DNA from: Acanthochromis polyacanthus
Lineage: Eukaryota; Chordata; Actinopteri; Pomacentridae
Assembly: GCF_021347895.1 (NCBI RefSeq)
Contig: NC_067120.1
Span: forward strand, 16,601,361-16,665,360
Reading direction: 5' to 3'
Length of the DNA: 64,000 nucleotides
Within the stretch, counting starts at the first letter, position 1. The number at the start of each line of letters is the position of its first letter. Positions 12,181 to 27,100 of the stretch are shown here, one piece after another. The translations under genes and the position numbers were made by a program. The notes under the pieces were generated by a model. That model was not told the DNA's origin and ran no database searches. It worked only from the letters and a program-made list of their open reading frames with translations.

Positions 12181-15100
12181 CTGGGGAAAAATGGAGAAAG
12201 CTGCTGTGAGATTTGAGTTCACAAATCCTGAAAAAACACGGTCTTAACACTACACTTAAAAAAAAACAAAACATTGAGGACACAGGAAAGATATTTTACT
12301 AACAAACACAACAATATGGCAAATACTAAAAAGTGAGAAAAACACTTCAAGAAGCTCAGGGCTGTTTTGTGAAACACAGCAGGACATGCCAAACATGCAA
12401 GCTCTGCTTAGTGTAGTACTGTGGAGTCGAGACAGTAAACATGAAGTCACGTCTTCATAAATGATACAGAATGCACTGAAACTAACGATAAATGCTTTCA
12501 GGGGAACATGTAAATAAACTAACAGCTGTAAAACCATGGAGGTCTTTGGGCATGGCATAAAGAAAAATGAAATTTCTCTAATTATTCCACAATTTTATGT
12601 ATTTAGCAGTTAATATTAACAATCATGTGCTGTAAACACACACTCATTGAGATTTACATATGCATGTGCAATATACACATGGAGACATGGACATTTTTGG
12701 ATGGTACAGCTTATTACTCCATATTTTATATTTTGGAAAGTGTAAATAAATATATTAAATTCTGTTAAACTTCTTGTTCAGCTCATTCACTGCAGCCTCC
12801 TTCTCCACTTTCTACTGGAAAATAAAAAGTGAGATCAATTCATTTTCTAAGTAAATGACATGTATTCCAAACTAGAGTTCTCAGATTTTCTTAGTTGGAT
12901 GCAGAAGTTGAGGCATGAAGGTGGCAAAGCTAAAACACATTGTCCTTTTTAGATGTTCGGTATCTTCACGCGTTTGCTCATACTGGTCATACATACATCC
13001 TCGTCATGCCTCCCTAATCCACGTATTCAGTGTCCTCAGTCTTTTGTGGTGTAACGCTCAGTTGCGTCGTCTCGTGTCACACAACAAATTGGCACTTTTT
13101 TTCCCGAATATTCATTTGATCTGGACGGCTCTTTTTCCTCACCACACGTTTGTAACAAAGAGATGTATGAATAAATGTGCTTGACTGGATTTTTAAAATT
13201 AAAACGTTAATGTGGTGCATATTTGACATGACCGATGGTGTTAAAATTTCCTGCTAAATTTGACTTTGGAAAAAGGAAATTATTAAATTACAAAAGAGAA
13301 CCACATCATGCCTATTCTACAAGTCAACTTAAAAGCATTGAGAGAGTCAACTCAAAGCAGAGAGTAAAGGAGGAGGAGGGTTGAGATTTCTGCTGGAGCA
13401 GCCACTTACTGTAAGTAAGTAACCGCACAATGCAAAACCCGGGGTTCCTGCACACTTCGCAGGTAAAATTCTGTGTTCTAATTAAGATTTACTACATTTT
13501 TCACCTCTATACATCCATTACACTTTTTTGTAGAGTTAGCCATTAAACCCTTAAGTTATAATACCTGCTATTTTGTTAATTGAATCTTGTAAATTCTTAA
13601 TTTTTGAAAGATGAATCAGGAAATAACTTTACAACAAAATGGCCGACAAAAACTTCATAATAAAATAATGTAACTTTTATTTTTTCCAATACCAGATAAT
13701 GGATTCAGATTGTAAGGGACTGAAAACTAAAAACATTCCTCTCAATGCAGATTTGGATTTATATTTTTGTAGCTAAATATTCTATATTGTCACTGTGCGA
13801 ACCCAAACATCAAGGTTTGCATGTGAACAGAGCCATAAATGTCAGCCCACGAGCAGGATGAAGGGAACAGCAGCCAATCAGACACGGAGCTAAACACATC
13901 TACACACCTGGTTATGAGTCTGGTTGAAGAGAGGAGAGGTGAGAGACAGACTTTTGAGCTAGAAGCTAAAAGAGTGAGAAATAGAAGACAGGTTAGGAGT
14001 AAAGTACTACCATGAAGATTAGAGATAGAGACAATGTGTAGGAGGAAGAAAAGAAAGAGAAGAAAAACAGGTAGAAGAAATAAATTAAGTTTTGTAGGTA
14101 GGTACTATGTTTTCCCACAGTCTAATATATTCGTTGATGATACATCTCTGGATTTATCAGAGTGTAACAGCACAATAAGCTGTGTATAAAACATTCCTGA
14201 ACAAAACAAAGTACACAACAACAACGACAACCATGACGCTATGGAAATGAAAATGGCTCAAAATAAAAAGACTACTCCACATAAAGATTATTCTCGTTTA
14301 ATCTCTGCGAGTGAATGTGTCAGTTAATGACGGCAGACCTTGGCCAGGTAGTCCTCCACCCGGCTGCTCTGCCCCTCAGATGCAGGGCTGAGAAGGGAGA
14401 GTCCCAGGCCGAAACTCCTGTTGAGGGGACCCAGTGTGGCCCCGTAGTGTGCAGTTGAACCCAAAGCGCCCAAGTCCAGCGAGGGCCCTCCAAGGCTACC
14501 ATTGGTGATGTTGCTGGTGATCAGAGACCTGCTGCGCTCGTTGAGCAACTTGGAATTGGCGTCTGAGAGCCGACTGTTGGCCCTGTGGATGGAAAACAGA
14601 AATTACCACCACCTGCCTAAATGTTTAAAGACTTGTTCCATGATTCCAAAGCACAAGTGTTGCAGTCTCCTGTGGAACGAATGATACTGTACAGATGGCT
14701 GATGTGAATGTCATTCTGACCTGTCTAGTTTAGCAGTGAGGGACTTGCGGAGGCGCAGCTCCTCTGCGTAGAGTTGGCGATATCTCTCAAGCTCTGTGCG
14801 TGTGGAGTCTCTTTGGTTAACGCTGTCCTGCTGGGTGGTGCGGGCCCGGCCCAGTTCACCCTCCAGCTCCCGGATTTTCTGCTCCAGCAGAGAGCGCAGA
14901 TTAGCCTCATTGGCAGCTTTGATCTGGTCCAGTGCTTCTTGGGACGCTGCCTGGGACTGAGACACAGACGGACACGATCATGTTAAATCAGACGTGCGTG
15001 CAGTACACACAGCAGTCGTATGCTTATTCTCTTGTTAGTTAATCTCTTTCTCTTGCTTTCTTTTTTTGTCTCCAAACATGGTCACTTTTTACCTGGAGGA

Positions 15101-18100
15101 AGAGGTTGACCTGCTCCAGTTTCTGCTGTACCTCCTGCCGGGCTCTCTCCTCTGCTTCACGGCGGTACTGCTCCACGTGGCTCTGCTCCACCTGAGTCGC
15201 CTCCATTCGGCGTCTCAGGTCCAGCACCTCCTCCTCCAGCTGCCTCTTACTTCTCTCCAGCTGGTCATTACTGCGGTTCAAGCTGTTCAGCGACGCCAAC
15301 TGATCCTTAAGGTCCCCGTTCACCTTCTCTAGGTGGCTGCGAAGAGATGCTTCCTTCTCCAGCTGCACCTGCAGATCATCCACCTAAGATAGAGGAAATG
15401 TGTGAGGCCAAGATCTGACAGCTAATCCAAGAATGTCTCTGAATGTAACCACCACTAGCAGGATGTTGGGTAGAGGTTTAAATCAAAATGGAGGTGCTAA
15501 CAAACCTTGTCTTTCATTCGTCCAAAGGCACCTTCGGCCTGGCTGTGTCTGCCCAGGTCCATCCGCAGACTGCTCACAGGAGAGCCAAACTCTCCTCCAC
15601 CACTGTCTTGATCCCGCAGTTTCTTCTTTGCAGTTTTCAATAAAGTGCGCAGCCTTGAACAAATTGGCACAAAATACATTTCACACACAGAAACGCACAA
15701 CGCAAATATCAGACACAAACCAGTCATTTTAGCTGATAAACTACATAAAACAAGTCTGACACATTACAGCATTAAAATGCCGCATTCAGATATAGAATAC
15801 ATGTTCACCTCTCTAGGTTATGATTTGTTTTGTCACATAGGGTATCATATGTACATATATCTCACAAAAGCTGACTTGTACATGTATTGAACTTAAATTC
15901 AAGTCATACAGACTCAAAGTCGATGAAACAAAACAAACACACAGACAAAACAAGCACAATTAAATGATAAAACATCTAATTAATAACCAAGTAATAGTTA
16001 CGTTGGGAATTAGAAAAGCACAAGCTTACACCGGAAACACTGGTGCACCACAGCCACACAAGCCAGGAAAGACTGCGCTCTACTGGATCTCAGGTGTGCC
16101 TAAATATGAGGAGGCACTGCCATAGATGAGGAGGGAGCAAGGAGGAAGTTAGAAGTCACCTGTACATTTCTTTTTGAAGATCTGTGTTTCTCTTCATCTC
16201 TTGATCCAGACGAGCGTCGACAGCCTTTTTCTGCTCTGCTATTTTCTTGACTTTCTTCTTTTCTATTTCCATCTGGAAAACATGCAGCAGGCCGATATCT
16301 CTTGAGACCCAAATTGTCATGCTATCTGGACAGATGGCGATAAATGTCATAACAATAAAACATTAGCCTGTACATGAATGCCTCGGTGTGATTACCTGGG
16401 TGTTCAGCTCTCCTTTTTCTTTTTCAAGCTCTGCCAGCCGCAGTCCTAACTTCGAGCGGCTCTTCAGCTCCTCCTCCCACAAGGCCTGAGAGTCCTGGGC
16501 CGTGTGAGACAGCACGCTTTGCTTCTGGACCTAGAAAAGACAAAGACATAAGGATGAAATTAAATTAATATCATAATTCATTCATCTAAAAGCTCCCACC
16601 TGCATATTTGAATTTTCTACTTTTACACATTTGACTAATCAGCCAATTGCTCATCCTATCTGTGAAAAATTCTAACTGAAATATTCAGTAAAAAAGCATC
16701 TTTTGATCTCGATTTTTCATCAGAACTTGATTTCAGTTAAACAAAAATATGTCGTTCTATGGCCTCCTGTTGTATTTGATTATTTGCCATTGATGAAAGA
16801 CTATAAAACAAGATTAGAGTAAGACATAGAAAAATAAGCCTCAGGTATTCAAAGTGAGGAAACAAACATGCCACCAACCTCTCTATTGAGTTGGTCTTCC
16901 AAAGTCATCTTACTGCTTTGGAGATTTGTAACCAATTCCTCCAAATGACCTCGGACCTACAGAATAAGAAAATCATTGTAAAAAATTTAAAAACAACAAG
17001 AAACCCCAAAAAACACTAAAAGGTTATTTTTGTGTATGTGGCTGCTTTTTTTTTTTTTTTTACTTTGTTCATCATTTCAGAAAGTTGAGAAAAGACTGAA
17101 GGAAGCAGCATGCATTATGCAGCTCAAGGTAAGAAGGAGTGAAAGAGTCCACACACCAACATCAGGCTTAAGGGAGAAAACGCGTTTTTAAGTCACCAAG
17201 GAAAACCCCCAAACAAGACAGACATTTCTTCCTCCAAATGATTCGATTCCAGGTCTAGCAACTTGTGCTAAAAGTCTACAAAAATCCAAATGTAATTATT
17301 TGGAAAAAAACTACAAAACAAAAGTGGAACCCCACACAGAGAAACTACGCCTACATCCACAATACTAACCCCTCCTCCAGGTGAGCAGTCAGATTGCTGA
17401 AAAAAGATTGAATACCTTAAAATGTGATAATGACTTCATAATACAAAAAACATTATTCTAAGAACATCACAAAACCAAAATATTGGTTTATGTCTTTTAG
17501 CCACAAGAGATTAGATGTGACGCTACCAAGGTCCTGTGTGAGCAAAGTAGCTGAATCAGGTTTTCAGTACTCACCATGACAGCTTCCTGAGCTCCTTTCT
17601 GAAGTGCTTCAATTTTGTTGGACTGTTGCTTTGCTGCAGCTTCTAGTCTGGCATTGTCGATCTCCAGCCTAATGTGATATAACATTGACACTCTGCATCA
17701 CAGACTTTCACACATCGTACATCGAAGCATTTCTACACTCAACAAAAATATCAACGCAACACTTTTGTTTTTGCTCCCATTTTTTAGGAGATGAACTCAA
17801 AGATCTAAAACTTTTCCCACATACACAATATCCCCATTTCTCTCAAATATTGTTCACAAATCTGTCTAAATCTGTGACGGTGAGCACTTCTCCTTTGCTG
17901 AGATAATCCATCCCACCTCACAGGTGTGCCATATCAAGATGCTGATTAGACACCATGATTAGTGCACAGGTGTGCCTTAGACTACCCACAATAAAAGGCC
18001 ACTCTGAAATGTGCAGTTTTATCACAGAGCAATGCCACAGATGTGGCAAGATTTGAGGGAGCGTGCAATTGGCATGCTGACAGCAGGAATGTCAACCAGA

Positions 18101-21100
18101 GCTGTTGCTTGTGTATTGAATGTTCATTTCTCTACCATAAGCCGTCTCCAAAGGCGTTTCAGAGAATTTGGCAGCTCTGGGTGACATTCCTGCTGTCAGC
18201 ATGCCAATTGCACGCTCCCTCAAATCTTGCAACATCTGTGGCATTGTGCTGTGTGATAAAACTGCACCTTTCAGAAGTTGGGTTTCCATTACAGTTTTTT
18301 CACAAAATAAAAGCGATATTTCTAAAATTTCGACAAAGTATATTTGCACTTTGAACGTGTTTCCACTGAAGGTTGTTCTGGGCAGCAGCATCGTAACTCT
18401 TGTAAAATATCATCCCGCGAGATTTCACTGCAGGAAGATGGACGCCCAAAACCTCCTTATAACACTCTGCATTCCTCTGCCGTTTGCTGTCTAGTATGTC
18501 AGTGATGTTTTCCTCAAGAATAATGGCAAGAAAAGTCTCGCTCTCCTCTTCTGTCCACACGTACCGCGCCATGTTTACTCTGAGAGAACTGGTCATGTGA
18601 CCAGGTACGTCACGTCCGGTGACGTATAATTGCGGAAAAAGTGTTTCCATTGCGCTTTTGCGATATTTATCAATATCGAAACGTCTGAAAAACCACCTCA
18701 TGAGAGCGTAAAAACTTTTAAGCGATATTTTAGTCCTTTTTTGAAATTCGGGTGTTTCCATTACCAGTTTTTTATTGTGCCATTTACATTTTGCATATAT
18801 CTAAGGGTAATGGAAATGCAGCTAGAGTGGCCTTTTATTGTGGGTAGTCTAAGGCACACCTGTGCACTAATCATGGTGTCTAATTAGCACCTTGATATGA
18901 CCCACCTGTGAGGTGGGATGGATTATCTCAGCAAAGGAGAAGTGCTCACTATCACAGATTTAGACAGATTTGTGAACAATATTTGAGAGAAATGCTGATA
19001 TTGCGTATGTGGAAAAAGTTTTAAATCTTTGAGTTCATCTCATAAAAAATGGGAGCAAAAACAAAAGTGTTGCGTTTATATATTTTTTGAGTGTAGAACA
19101 AATGCTGACAATGCCTTTATTGTATATTAGTGAATACAGAATTATTTATCTGTTACAAAGTTGTTTATATGTGGTATCTAATAACAAAAAGTGATAAATG
19201 TTTCTTTCCCTGGGGCCTGTGAGCACAGCATATTGTCCATACCTTTGCACAGCTTCCTCCAGTTGTTTGATGGTGACATTAGAAGCTGCTGAGGTAGACA
19301 GCGCCTCCTGGAGTTTCTGAGCAGCAGTGGTGAGTTCCTTTTCCCTTTCATCCAGGCTGCTCTTCAGACTGTTGATACGTCTCTCCGCCTGCACATATTG
19401 ATCTTCACTTTCCTCGAGCTGCATGACAGAGACAGAGCATAAAGCTTGTCAACAGTCGACTTAACTGTCAGTTCAGTAAATAAACCAGATGAAATCCCCT
19501 AAAATCAATGATAATAAGCTATCTAATTTCAGTACAGTTGAAGGTGTATTACTTTAGGGGTGGTGACAATATGCTACCACAAGGGGGTCCTGTGTGTCCT
19601 GCCATTACCTTTCCTTTGAGTCTGTCCAAGTCCTTGAAGAGCCGAGCCTTCTCTTCCTCCAAGTCATTGCGATAGCGTGTGTTGACCTCTAGAGAAGCTT
19701 CACTCATTGACAGCTTCTTGAGGGAGTCAGCTAGTTCCTGCTGCCGCTGCCTCAGACTAGTCTGTGTAGACAGAATCCAGAAAAGGAGGAGGTTGGTTAA
19801 AAATAAAGAGAAATTATGAACTTATATCTTGAAGAAAAGCTAAAACTGGGTCTGGACACAGTGATTAGGTAATCCACTTACTCTGCAGAGCCTTAATCTT
19901 ACCTCTCTTTCATTCTTCTCCTCTTCTAACTTGTAGATCTGATCACGGAGGTCAGCAGCCTTACTGGCAAGCTCCTTATTTCTGTCCTCTACTAGCTGAA
20001 CCCTCTCTTCGCAGTCAGATCGCAGCTTCGACAGAATGTCACTGAAGCGCTCTTGGGCATCGGTCACGGCACGCTCCTTTGCAACGCCTTTGTTTTGGGC
20101 CTCTTCTAGCTGTTGTCGCAGTAGCATACCCTCACTCTGGGCTTGGGCTAGCCTCTCTTGTGTGGCCTCTTGACGTGCTCCGGTACGACTGACCAGCTCC
20201 TTCTCGGCCTGCAAAGCCGTTTCGAGCTCCTTGACACGTGCAGCTGCCTGGTCCTTCTCACGCTGCAGGACTTCCAGCAGAAGTCCCTTCTCTGTCAGCT
20301 GCAGCGTGACCCGATGGACCTCATTCTCCATACTGTTAGTCTGAGACTCTGCTTGGGCCAGCTTCTGAGACAGGCTGCTGACTGTTTGACGCTGACTGGC
20401 TGCTTCACCTGTAGAAATAAATGCATTAGAGGTGACTAACAAGCTCTCGGTTAAGTTAAAAAAGACTGATGGACCAAAAGATGCCCCCAAATAAAAGGTG
20501 CGAGGTATGGAATTGAATAGAAGCCATCACAGACCACAGCAACAAATGGAACTAAACAGACAGAGCCTGATACTAGTTCTGTGTAGAAAACAGACCAACA
20601 GAAAGAACCAGATTAAAACCTTTGGTTTTGACTAAACTGTTACAGGCAGCTGCCACTTTCAAGCACTTTGAAAGTGCACAAAGGAAAATGTTTTATACAT
20701 TACACCTAAAGTGTAGAGTAGAAACTGCACTTTAAGGCCAGTATACCGCTTTATTAAATATCGTTCATGTCTCTAGGCATGGGATGTGTCTGAAGGAAAG
20801 CACAAAACGCTTTCCTTTTTGGGAGACTGAGTGTTTCACACAATGAAAGTTCTTAACTAACCAGTGAGTCTGTCTTTGAGACGCTGGTGTTCTTCTTTCT
20901 CCCGGAGCAGAGCTTTCTCTGTGTCTGTGTGAGCTGCCCGGCAAAGCTCAGCCTCTTTCACAGCTCCAGCCAGGCGGGTACGAGTCGACTCCACCTCTGC
21001 CTCCAATGTTTCACGAGTCTGACGCTCATTTTCCATTCGGGTTGTTGTTATTGCCAACTCTGACTTTAGGGTGGTCAGCTGGTTATTGCAGCTGAAGACA

Positions 21101-24100
21101 GTTTGGGTCAGGGCCTCACTGTTGAGTTTGAGATCTCGCCGAGCATCTTCGAGCTGCTCCTTTAGGGCCTCATTCTCCTCTGCAAGGTGACCCTCTTTGA
21201 GACTGCTGTTCGCCTGCAAACGCTCAAGGTCTGTCCTCAGGATGGTCAGCTGCTCCTGTAATGTAGCAGTCTGCTGGACCAACTCCCTCTCTCTATCGCT
21301 GGCCTCAGTAAGCTGAGACAAGGCCTATGGACAACACATAAAAGCATGATAATACTGCCTCAATTTGACAGGTTGTCTTCTCAGTGACTTATTCCCAGAA
21401 AGTAATGTCTAAAAAGTAACAATCATCTCTGAACAACATACTATACTGCATCATTTGTTTACACAATTCTTTAAAAAGGACAGTTTTACATAAAAACAAC
21501 AGCAACAAGTGCAAACTATTAGAATAACATTTGACAATAGAATAAACTATTAAGCCTGAAATACAAAAAAACCCATTGAGGATTACCTCACTGCTTTTGC
21601 TCATGTTTCTTTTGCTCTCCTCTTCTATCTCTTGTTGCTTACGGAGGTGGCTGTTGAGCAGATTCTCCTGCAGGGTCCGTGCACTGCGCTCCTGAGCCAA
21701 CAGTCTCTGGGTTTCACTGTGGTCTTCTTCAAGCTAGGTGGTAAACAAATAACCCACAAATGTAATAATCATACACGGACAAGTCAACTAATAAAACACT
21801 CAATAACAAAATATCACATCAGCACGAATTCCAAATAAATCTCACATGATTAGTTACTGCAAAACAAGCCCCACCATTATAATGGAAACGGCAAACAAAT
21901 AGAAGTTAAATTGAAGAGAATGTACCTGTTTCATGTTGTTGACAAGTGTTCTCATCTCCAGCTCCAGGTTCCTGAGTGTGAGCTCCACCTTCTGTCTCTC
22001 CTGTACCTCCACCTGGTGCTGCTCCTCCGTCCTCCTCAGCTTATCTCTGGTGGTGTTGTACATCATGGTGGCGTTACGGCGATTCTCTTGCTCCTGTTTC
22101 AGCTGAAATCTGCACCAAGAGTTAGGCAGAAATTTCAAGTCAGTAAATCGCAACACAAATCAGAGCCTCGTAAAACGGGCAAACATGAGAGACAGAATGC
22201 ACATCAATATGAGAAGAGACCAAAACAGTGTAAAGAAGAAAATCCAGAACACAGAAATGTTCTAGTGCTTGAAAGTAAGAAGTCGTTCTCACTTGAGGTT
22301 TGTCACTTCAGTCTGCAGTTCCAACTGGTTGCGCTCTAAGGCTGACTTTACATCTTTAACTTCTTCCATAGAGCTCTTCATCTCTGCCCTCTCCATTTCC
22401 AGCTGGTTCACCTTGTCTGCCAGGTACCCGTGGCGACTCCTTGCCTTTTGGATGGAACGCTCATATTCATGGAAAATGTTCTGCAGTTTCACCATGCTTC
22501 TTGAGTCTGTGAGATACAATATGGTAGAATCTGTAGAGCCATTGTTCATGTCTCGCAATGTCAGCAGCGTAAACCTGATCTCACTTTCAATGTTAGTTCA
22601 TGTACACACATTCTGCAAAAATTAGCTGGTTGTTACAAAGTCCTAAAAAGCAGAACTAATGACTTATTATGTATTTGAATGAGATAAATCTGTACCCAAA
22701 GTGGTTGAGTCCAGCTTCTGAATGAGGAGGGATGCATGACGGTAGCCTGAAGTGGGTGAGTCGATGTCATCGGTGGCTGTGTCCGATGACTGAGTGAGTT
22801 CATCAAAGTCTTCTGCCATCTCCACTTCTTCAGTGTTCTGAGTATGGAAACAAAATGTGACCTTATTATTACTCAGCTTTCCATACTGTACAGTATACTC
22901 AAACTTCCAATGAGTTGCTGAAAGAATGTGTGCTTTACCTTGCTTTTCTGTTGTCCACTGGGTGGCAACCTGAGGTCAGCACACACAGGAGAGAAAAATA
23001 GGATATTTGGAAAACTGCTGAGACTTTTTAAAAGATGTGAGACATGAAAAGCTGTTGGAAGTGTAATGGTATAATGCAGTATACTATTCAATTTTGAGAA
23101 AACCAATGGTTAGCCATGCAACTTTGTAGGAAGGAAAGGAATAAAAATAAAGACAAATTGCATCCTAATCACCCAGCACCAAATATCGTATAGGTTTGTT
23201 CAGACTGAATGCAACTTGTAGTTCAGCTCAGCCACGGCTAGTAAATTGTCTGATACTTATTTGTATTTGCTTATTTTATTCATGAATCTGTTGATCACAA
23301 ACCACTGATGCACATAAAAGATCTTATAATTTATCAGCAACTTTAACAGTTTCTCCACTGTCCCTCATGTTTTTGTACTTATTTCCCTTCTCTCTGTATG
23401 TACTTTATGTGAAGTACTACAGGTTTTGCATAATTCAGTTTTTTGTACAATTTGATACATTTTTCTCTTGCACTGTGACTTTTATTTTGTGGTTCCAGAG
23501 TGAATCTTTGTTCATATTCAGTTGTTTCTTTCCATTGACTATGTGTACAAATGTATACATCACTTTGCATTCAGTCTAAACGCACCTCATGGGTTAGTGA
23601 CAGAGAGGTGACACTGATATAGAAAGTGGCATACTGCATATATACCTTCCTTCATCGTCCGACACTTCACTTAAAGTGCTATCGTCAAACACAGAGAGAG
23701 GATCTCCGTTAACATGTGTGTTGGTCTGAGGGGCTCTGCTGGGCCGGGCCCCTCTGACCAGCTCCAGCTGTAAGGTCTCCTCTACAGCTTGCTTCTCTTG
23801 TATGTTGCTATTGCAGGTCTGCTGGATTGGGGGCTGGAACTGCTCTGGAGCCCTGGTGGTGCTATGGAGAGCAATAAACCTGATAGTCAATGAGCTGTGA
23901 CCTCGACAAGTCTGGGCCTTTGGAGGCAATAATAGAAAACTTAGAGCGGACTTTTCCTGCGGATTGTGTCATTGAGACATAATGCAACAATTAAGAGTGG
24001 TTAAAAAAGGACAATAAGAAAAAAAACTGATTGCATAATTTTGAATATCTGACTAGAGGAGGACTGTGGATGTGTTGTTTTGAAATTTTATGAGTGACAG

Positions 24101-27100
24101 TTACTTTACTCACAACCTGTAAGGGCCTAAAAATGTACAAAAGTAAAATATTGCATACCTCTTGGCGGCCACAGGCTGCTGTTCCTGGTGAATTGCTGCT
24201 CCAGTTTGGGTTGACAGGGATCCTAACCTGGTCTCAGGTTTCTCAGTACCAACTTCTTCCAGTGCCTGTTCACCAGCATCCCAGGATGCACGGGACTTTT
24301 GCACTTGCATTGTAGTGGTTGTTGTCTCTTTTCCAGCCTGAAAAGACCATGGGTAAATATTTGATAACTGTACTTGAGAGATTCATCCCCACTGAAACAG
24401 GTTGGGGCCAGCCTTTTAAGATGCACATTGGAGCGGGTACCTGTACACTTTGTCATACATAATTTAGTATCACCCCTCCCTTGGGAGACCTAACACCTTT
24501 GTGTCGTTACCCTATTTGACATGGTAATTTCAGTTAATTACAAAGATGCACTGCAATGCTTGCTAAGGAATTCCCAAAAAACTAAACTGAGAAACTTGTC
24601 AATTTTGAATAGTCTGAGTGATAAACATGCCCAAATCTAGAAATGACAATGTTCTTGTGGAGATCTTCCCAGTAGTAAATCCAGAATTTGTAGACATTAT
24701 AACTTAAAACATCTAACTTAAGAAAATTAATTCCACAATGACTCAATGCTCCAATACTCTCTTTTAAAAGAACCATCTCTAGCTGTTTATATGAGATGCT
24801 CCTTTCTATCTATGTTCCATATGTTAGTTGCTCTGTGCAAATTCAAATGTTAAATTGTGCATAGAGATACGCAACATATTACTTCTTTACACAGAGACAC
24901 CTAAACATTTCAAAGGCTGGCCAAGGAATAAGTCTTAGTCTGTTCTTAGTCTTCTGAGGAAATGCCTGCATGTACTGTATAAAGACCAACTAAAGCACAG
25001 CATGCATGAAAAGGTTAAAAAAAACAGCAGTTGCCATATCATCACCACAGCACTTCTTTCCAGGGCAAAGAAGGCTATTCTTTACAACATCTTCACATCG
25101 CAAACGTAGAGCTTATAAAACATGTTAAATCTAAAGATGCATGCAAAGTTCATGCATGACAACAGTCAAGATTCTGGCTTGTCTGATTGTACAATTAAGA
25201 ATGCCAAACAAACATCAACCAAATACATTTTAGGTGCAAATCAGTACAAACAGCTTCTCTGGTGTAGCGCAAATGATATTCAAACTAATGTTCGGTTCTA
25301 CCTTCTTTAAAGTTGGTTAAAGTGACACAAACATGTACAGAGAAACATGCAACATCAACTTTTCTACACAAAATGAAATGTAAAGAACAATAATATTAGG
25401 ACATGAAAAAAGAACATTTAACAAAGAGAAAATAGATGAAGTCATGATGTATGGCCAGTCTGGGCCACACACACAGCTGAGTAAAAGAAGGAAATTAAGA
25501 ACATGAATGAAATCAGAAAAAAAGAGAAAGAGATGCAATCTAGAAGTGACTATGAGAAGGGCGGCCGTCCTCTACCTCTTTCTGGAGTTGGGCCTTTTCT
25601 TCCTCCAAACTGAGGAAGACAACCTTCAGCATCCCTACCTCAAGTTTAAACCTTCCCATGTCCTCTTCCAGCTCTTCATCAGAAACACCTGGAACAGATG
25701 CTGAACATCTCCTCAGTGAGGGAGGCTGAGATACATTAACCTCCACGAGATCTTCTTCAGCTTCACTCAGATCACCAGTTGTGTCCTTTAATGCTGGATC
25801 TATGTGTTGTTTGGTCTCACTTTTGAAGACTGAGTTATGGTCACGAGCATACATTGGTATGGTGTGCCCATCGGTAAAAGCTTTGGTAGCATGATTCATG
25901 CTGTCCGTATTCTCTCTCTGTTCTGTAGTGAGCTGTGGTGAAGGAAACTCCAGTGGATCATCAGTGAGTAGATCTGGCTCCTGATGAATGCCGCCGTCAC
26001 TGGCTGACTGCTCACAGCGCTGCATCCTGTCCTCACATACGGAGTTGTCAGTTGACTCTGCTGCAGAGTCCTCCAGCCCAGACTCTCTCTGCTCAGGTAT
26101 TGTGAGAAGAACAGTGCTCCTTGCTCTGGCCATAGGACGCATGATGATTTCCCCTTCCTCCTCATCACTTGACTCTTCTTCTGCAGAGGTGCCCTCTTCT
26201 TCTGTGACGTTTTCCGCAGGATGCCTTGATTTAAACAGTTCTCCAAACTTCTCTTTTAATTCACCAGCAACATTCTTGAAGGTGGATTTTACCTCCCTCT
26301 TCTCCACCTCTACCCAGATCTTCTCATAACGCTTTTCCCATGGGGCGTCATCGCTCACATTACCTCTGTCCTCAGGACTGCACTGATCTCTAAACTCCTC
26401 ATCCTGTTCTCTGCTGTCAGAGCCCACACGGCCAGATTTATTTAGATCTGACTCACATCTGCCTACTGCATCATCTTTCTCCTTTGATGGCATGGGTGGA
26501 CAAGGAAAAACACACAACAGACGAGAAAATAATGCAAAAACCAAGTTTTGATACAATAATCCCATAAATATGGAAGCATTTATAATATGCTCATAAACTT
26601 GCTGATGTTTTACATCAAGAAGACATCAAGAAAAAGAAGAGTACTTACAAGAAAGCCATACAGGAAATATATTTGTCACACTGTGAAATATGTGATCCTG
26701 ACTGTTTCACTTAGTAAATGCTCAATTTTGGAGATGACAAAAAGAGCAGCTTACTTATATCTAGCCATGACTACTAACGTGTGGCAGGTTTGGCCTGGCT
26801 TAAGATGTTCCAAAATACTCCACTTTCATATTTGTTTCTGTTGCTGAGCATCAAATTAAACATTATGGGTCCTTAATGAAAGAGGGACTTGGCAAATCAG
26901 CGTTTCAAATATCATATGCACAAATTTACCAAAAATATGAACTGATGACGCATTTTAATTTCCTTGTGAATGGGAAAGTATGAGCGCTTAGGTTTAGTTT
27001 GTCAGAATATTAAACAAAAAAATTGTTGCAATAAGTATGCAGTGATAATATTCTCTCAGTGTTACTCACCTGCTGTGGCTGTTCGTCAATTTGTAGGCCA

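Noticed and set aside
14324..14338. VCRH followed by TAA as the ankrd26 C-terminus
   Set aside because: It is intron sequence after a proper donor; exons 41-42 give the family-typical C-terminus in the right phase. An intron-retention isoform cannot be excluded.
18043..18494. Several 100-codon frames around 18.0-18.5 kb
   Set aside because: All lie in the palindromic Tc1 and nested element; apart from the Myb/SANT fragment they read nothing recognisable.
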